From: Teratosphaeria epicoccoides
Taxonomy: Eukaryota > Ascomycota > Dothideomycetes > Mycosphaerellales > Teratosphaeriaceae
Length of the DNA: 64,000 bases
Direction of reading: 5' to 3'
Assembly: GCA_021401465.1 (NCBI GenBank)
Contig: JADDMT010000115.1
Location: forward strand, 21,326 to 85,325
Below the pieces are notes generated by a model. It saw nothing but the letters and a program-made list of their open reading frames with translations, did no database searches and was not told the DNA's origin. Shown here in pieces: positions 63,969-64,000 of the stretch; position 1 is the first letter of the stretch, and the number at the start of each line of letters is the position of its first letter. Made by a program: the position numbers and the translations under genes.

Positions 63969-64000
63969 TGTCAGGACTGCCTCTACACATCCCTATAGAA
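63969..64000 (+). repeat. Gypsy-4 3' LTR, start only (window edge)
   Basis: The 32 bases match 57181-57212 with two differences. Both are G/C here and A/T in the 5' LTR, so the 5' LTR is the more mutated. The rest lies beyond the window. Confidence 0.85.

Noticed and set aside
1..64000. CRISPR arrays, bacterial operons, tRNA or rRNA genes
   Set aside because: No regularly spaced repeats of that kind, no Shine-Dalgarno/operon layout, and no tRNA or rRNA signature was recognised by eye.

Overview
The window looks like heterochromatin from a filamentous ascomycete (Pezizomycotina type). Three things point there. Nearly all of it is LTR retrotransposon sequence riddled with transition mutations of the repeat-induced point mutation (RIP) kind. 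A short single-copy island of normal base composition sits at about 48.7-55.75 kb. Putative introns are 50-60 nt with GTRAGT donors, CTAAC branch sites and TAG acceptors. I cannot name a species.

I see at least four Gypsy/Metaviridae families and three Copia/Pseudoviridae families. Family names here are local to this answer. Gypsy-1 (LTR about 172 bp) has a pol at 24.8-28.1 kb, a second at 31.5-34.0 kb and fragments at 0-2.6 kb. Gypsy-2 has a minus-strand gag-pol at 19.9-24.8 kb, fragments at 2.6-4.4 kb and an inverted partner at 16.3-17.0 kb. Gypsy-3 has an almost full copy at 37.3-43.9 kb and a truncated copy at 5.3-8.07 kb. Gypsy-4 is full length from 57.18 kb to the window edge. Copia-1 is complete with two 261-bp LTRs (8068-16254). 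Copia-2 (35.7-37.25 kb) and Copia-3 (43.9-46.9 kb) are minus-strand partial copies. Small elements are a solo LTR-like repeat with TAATA/TATTA ends (sLTR, six copies) and a complete 642-bp TRIM-like element with a target-site duplication (4548-5189). The elements are nested and truncated into one another. Most pol frames stay collinear and are broken mainly by in-frame TAG codons.

The island holds an intact 809-residue Ulp1-type (C48) cysteine protease gene preceded by a 270-bp minisatellite, a small coiled-coil gene with an apparent frameshift, and a probable multi-exon minus-strand gene for a coiled-coil/membrane protein.

The most interesting signal is accessory coding in the LTR elements. 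Three unrelated Gypsy families each carry an extra gene between the chromodomain and the 3' LTR, on the strand opposite to gag-pol (18424-19917, 43146-43704, about 62560-63585). In Gypsy-4 this antisense gene has three phase-consistent introns. All three proteins share a C-x2-C-x(5-7)-C-like cluster, with some Cys now Tyr. Copia-1 separately carries a sense-strand ORF downstream of RNase H with a predicted membrane segment. These look like a recurrent class of retrotransposon accessory genes.
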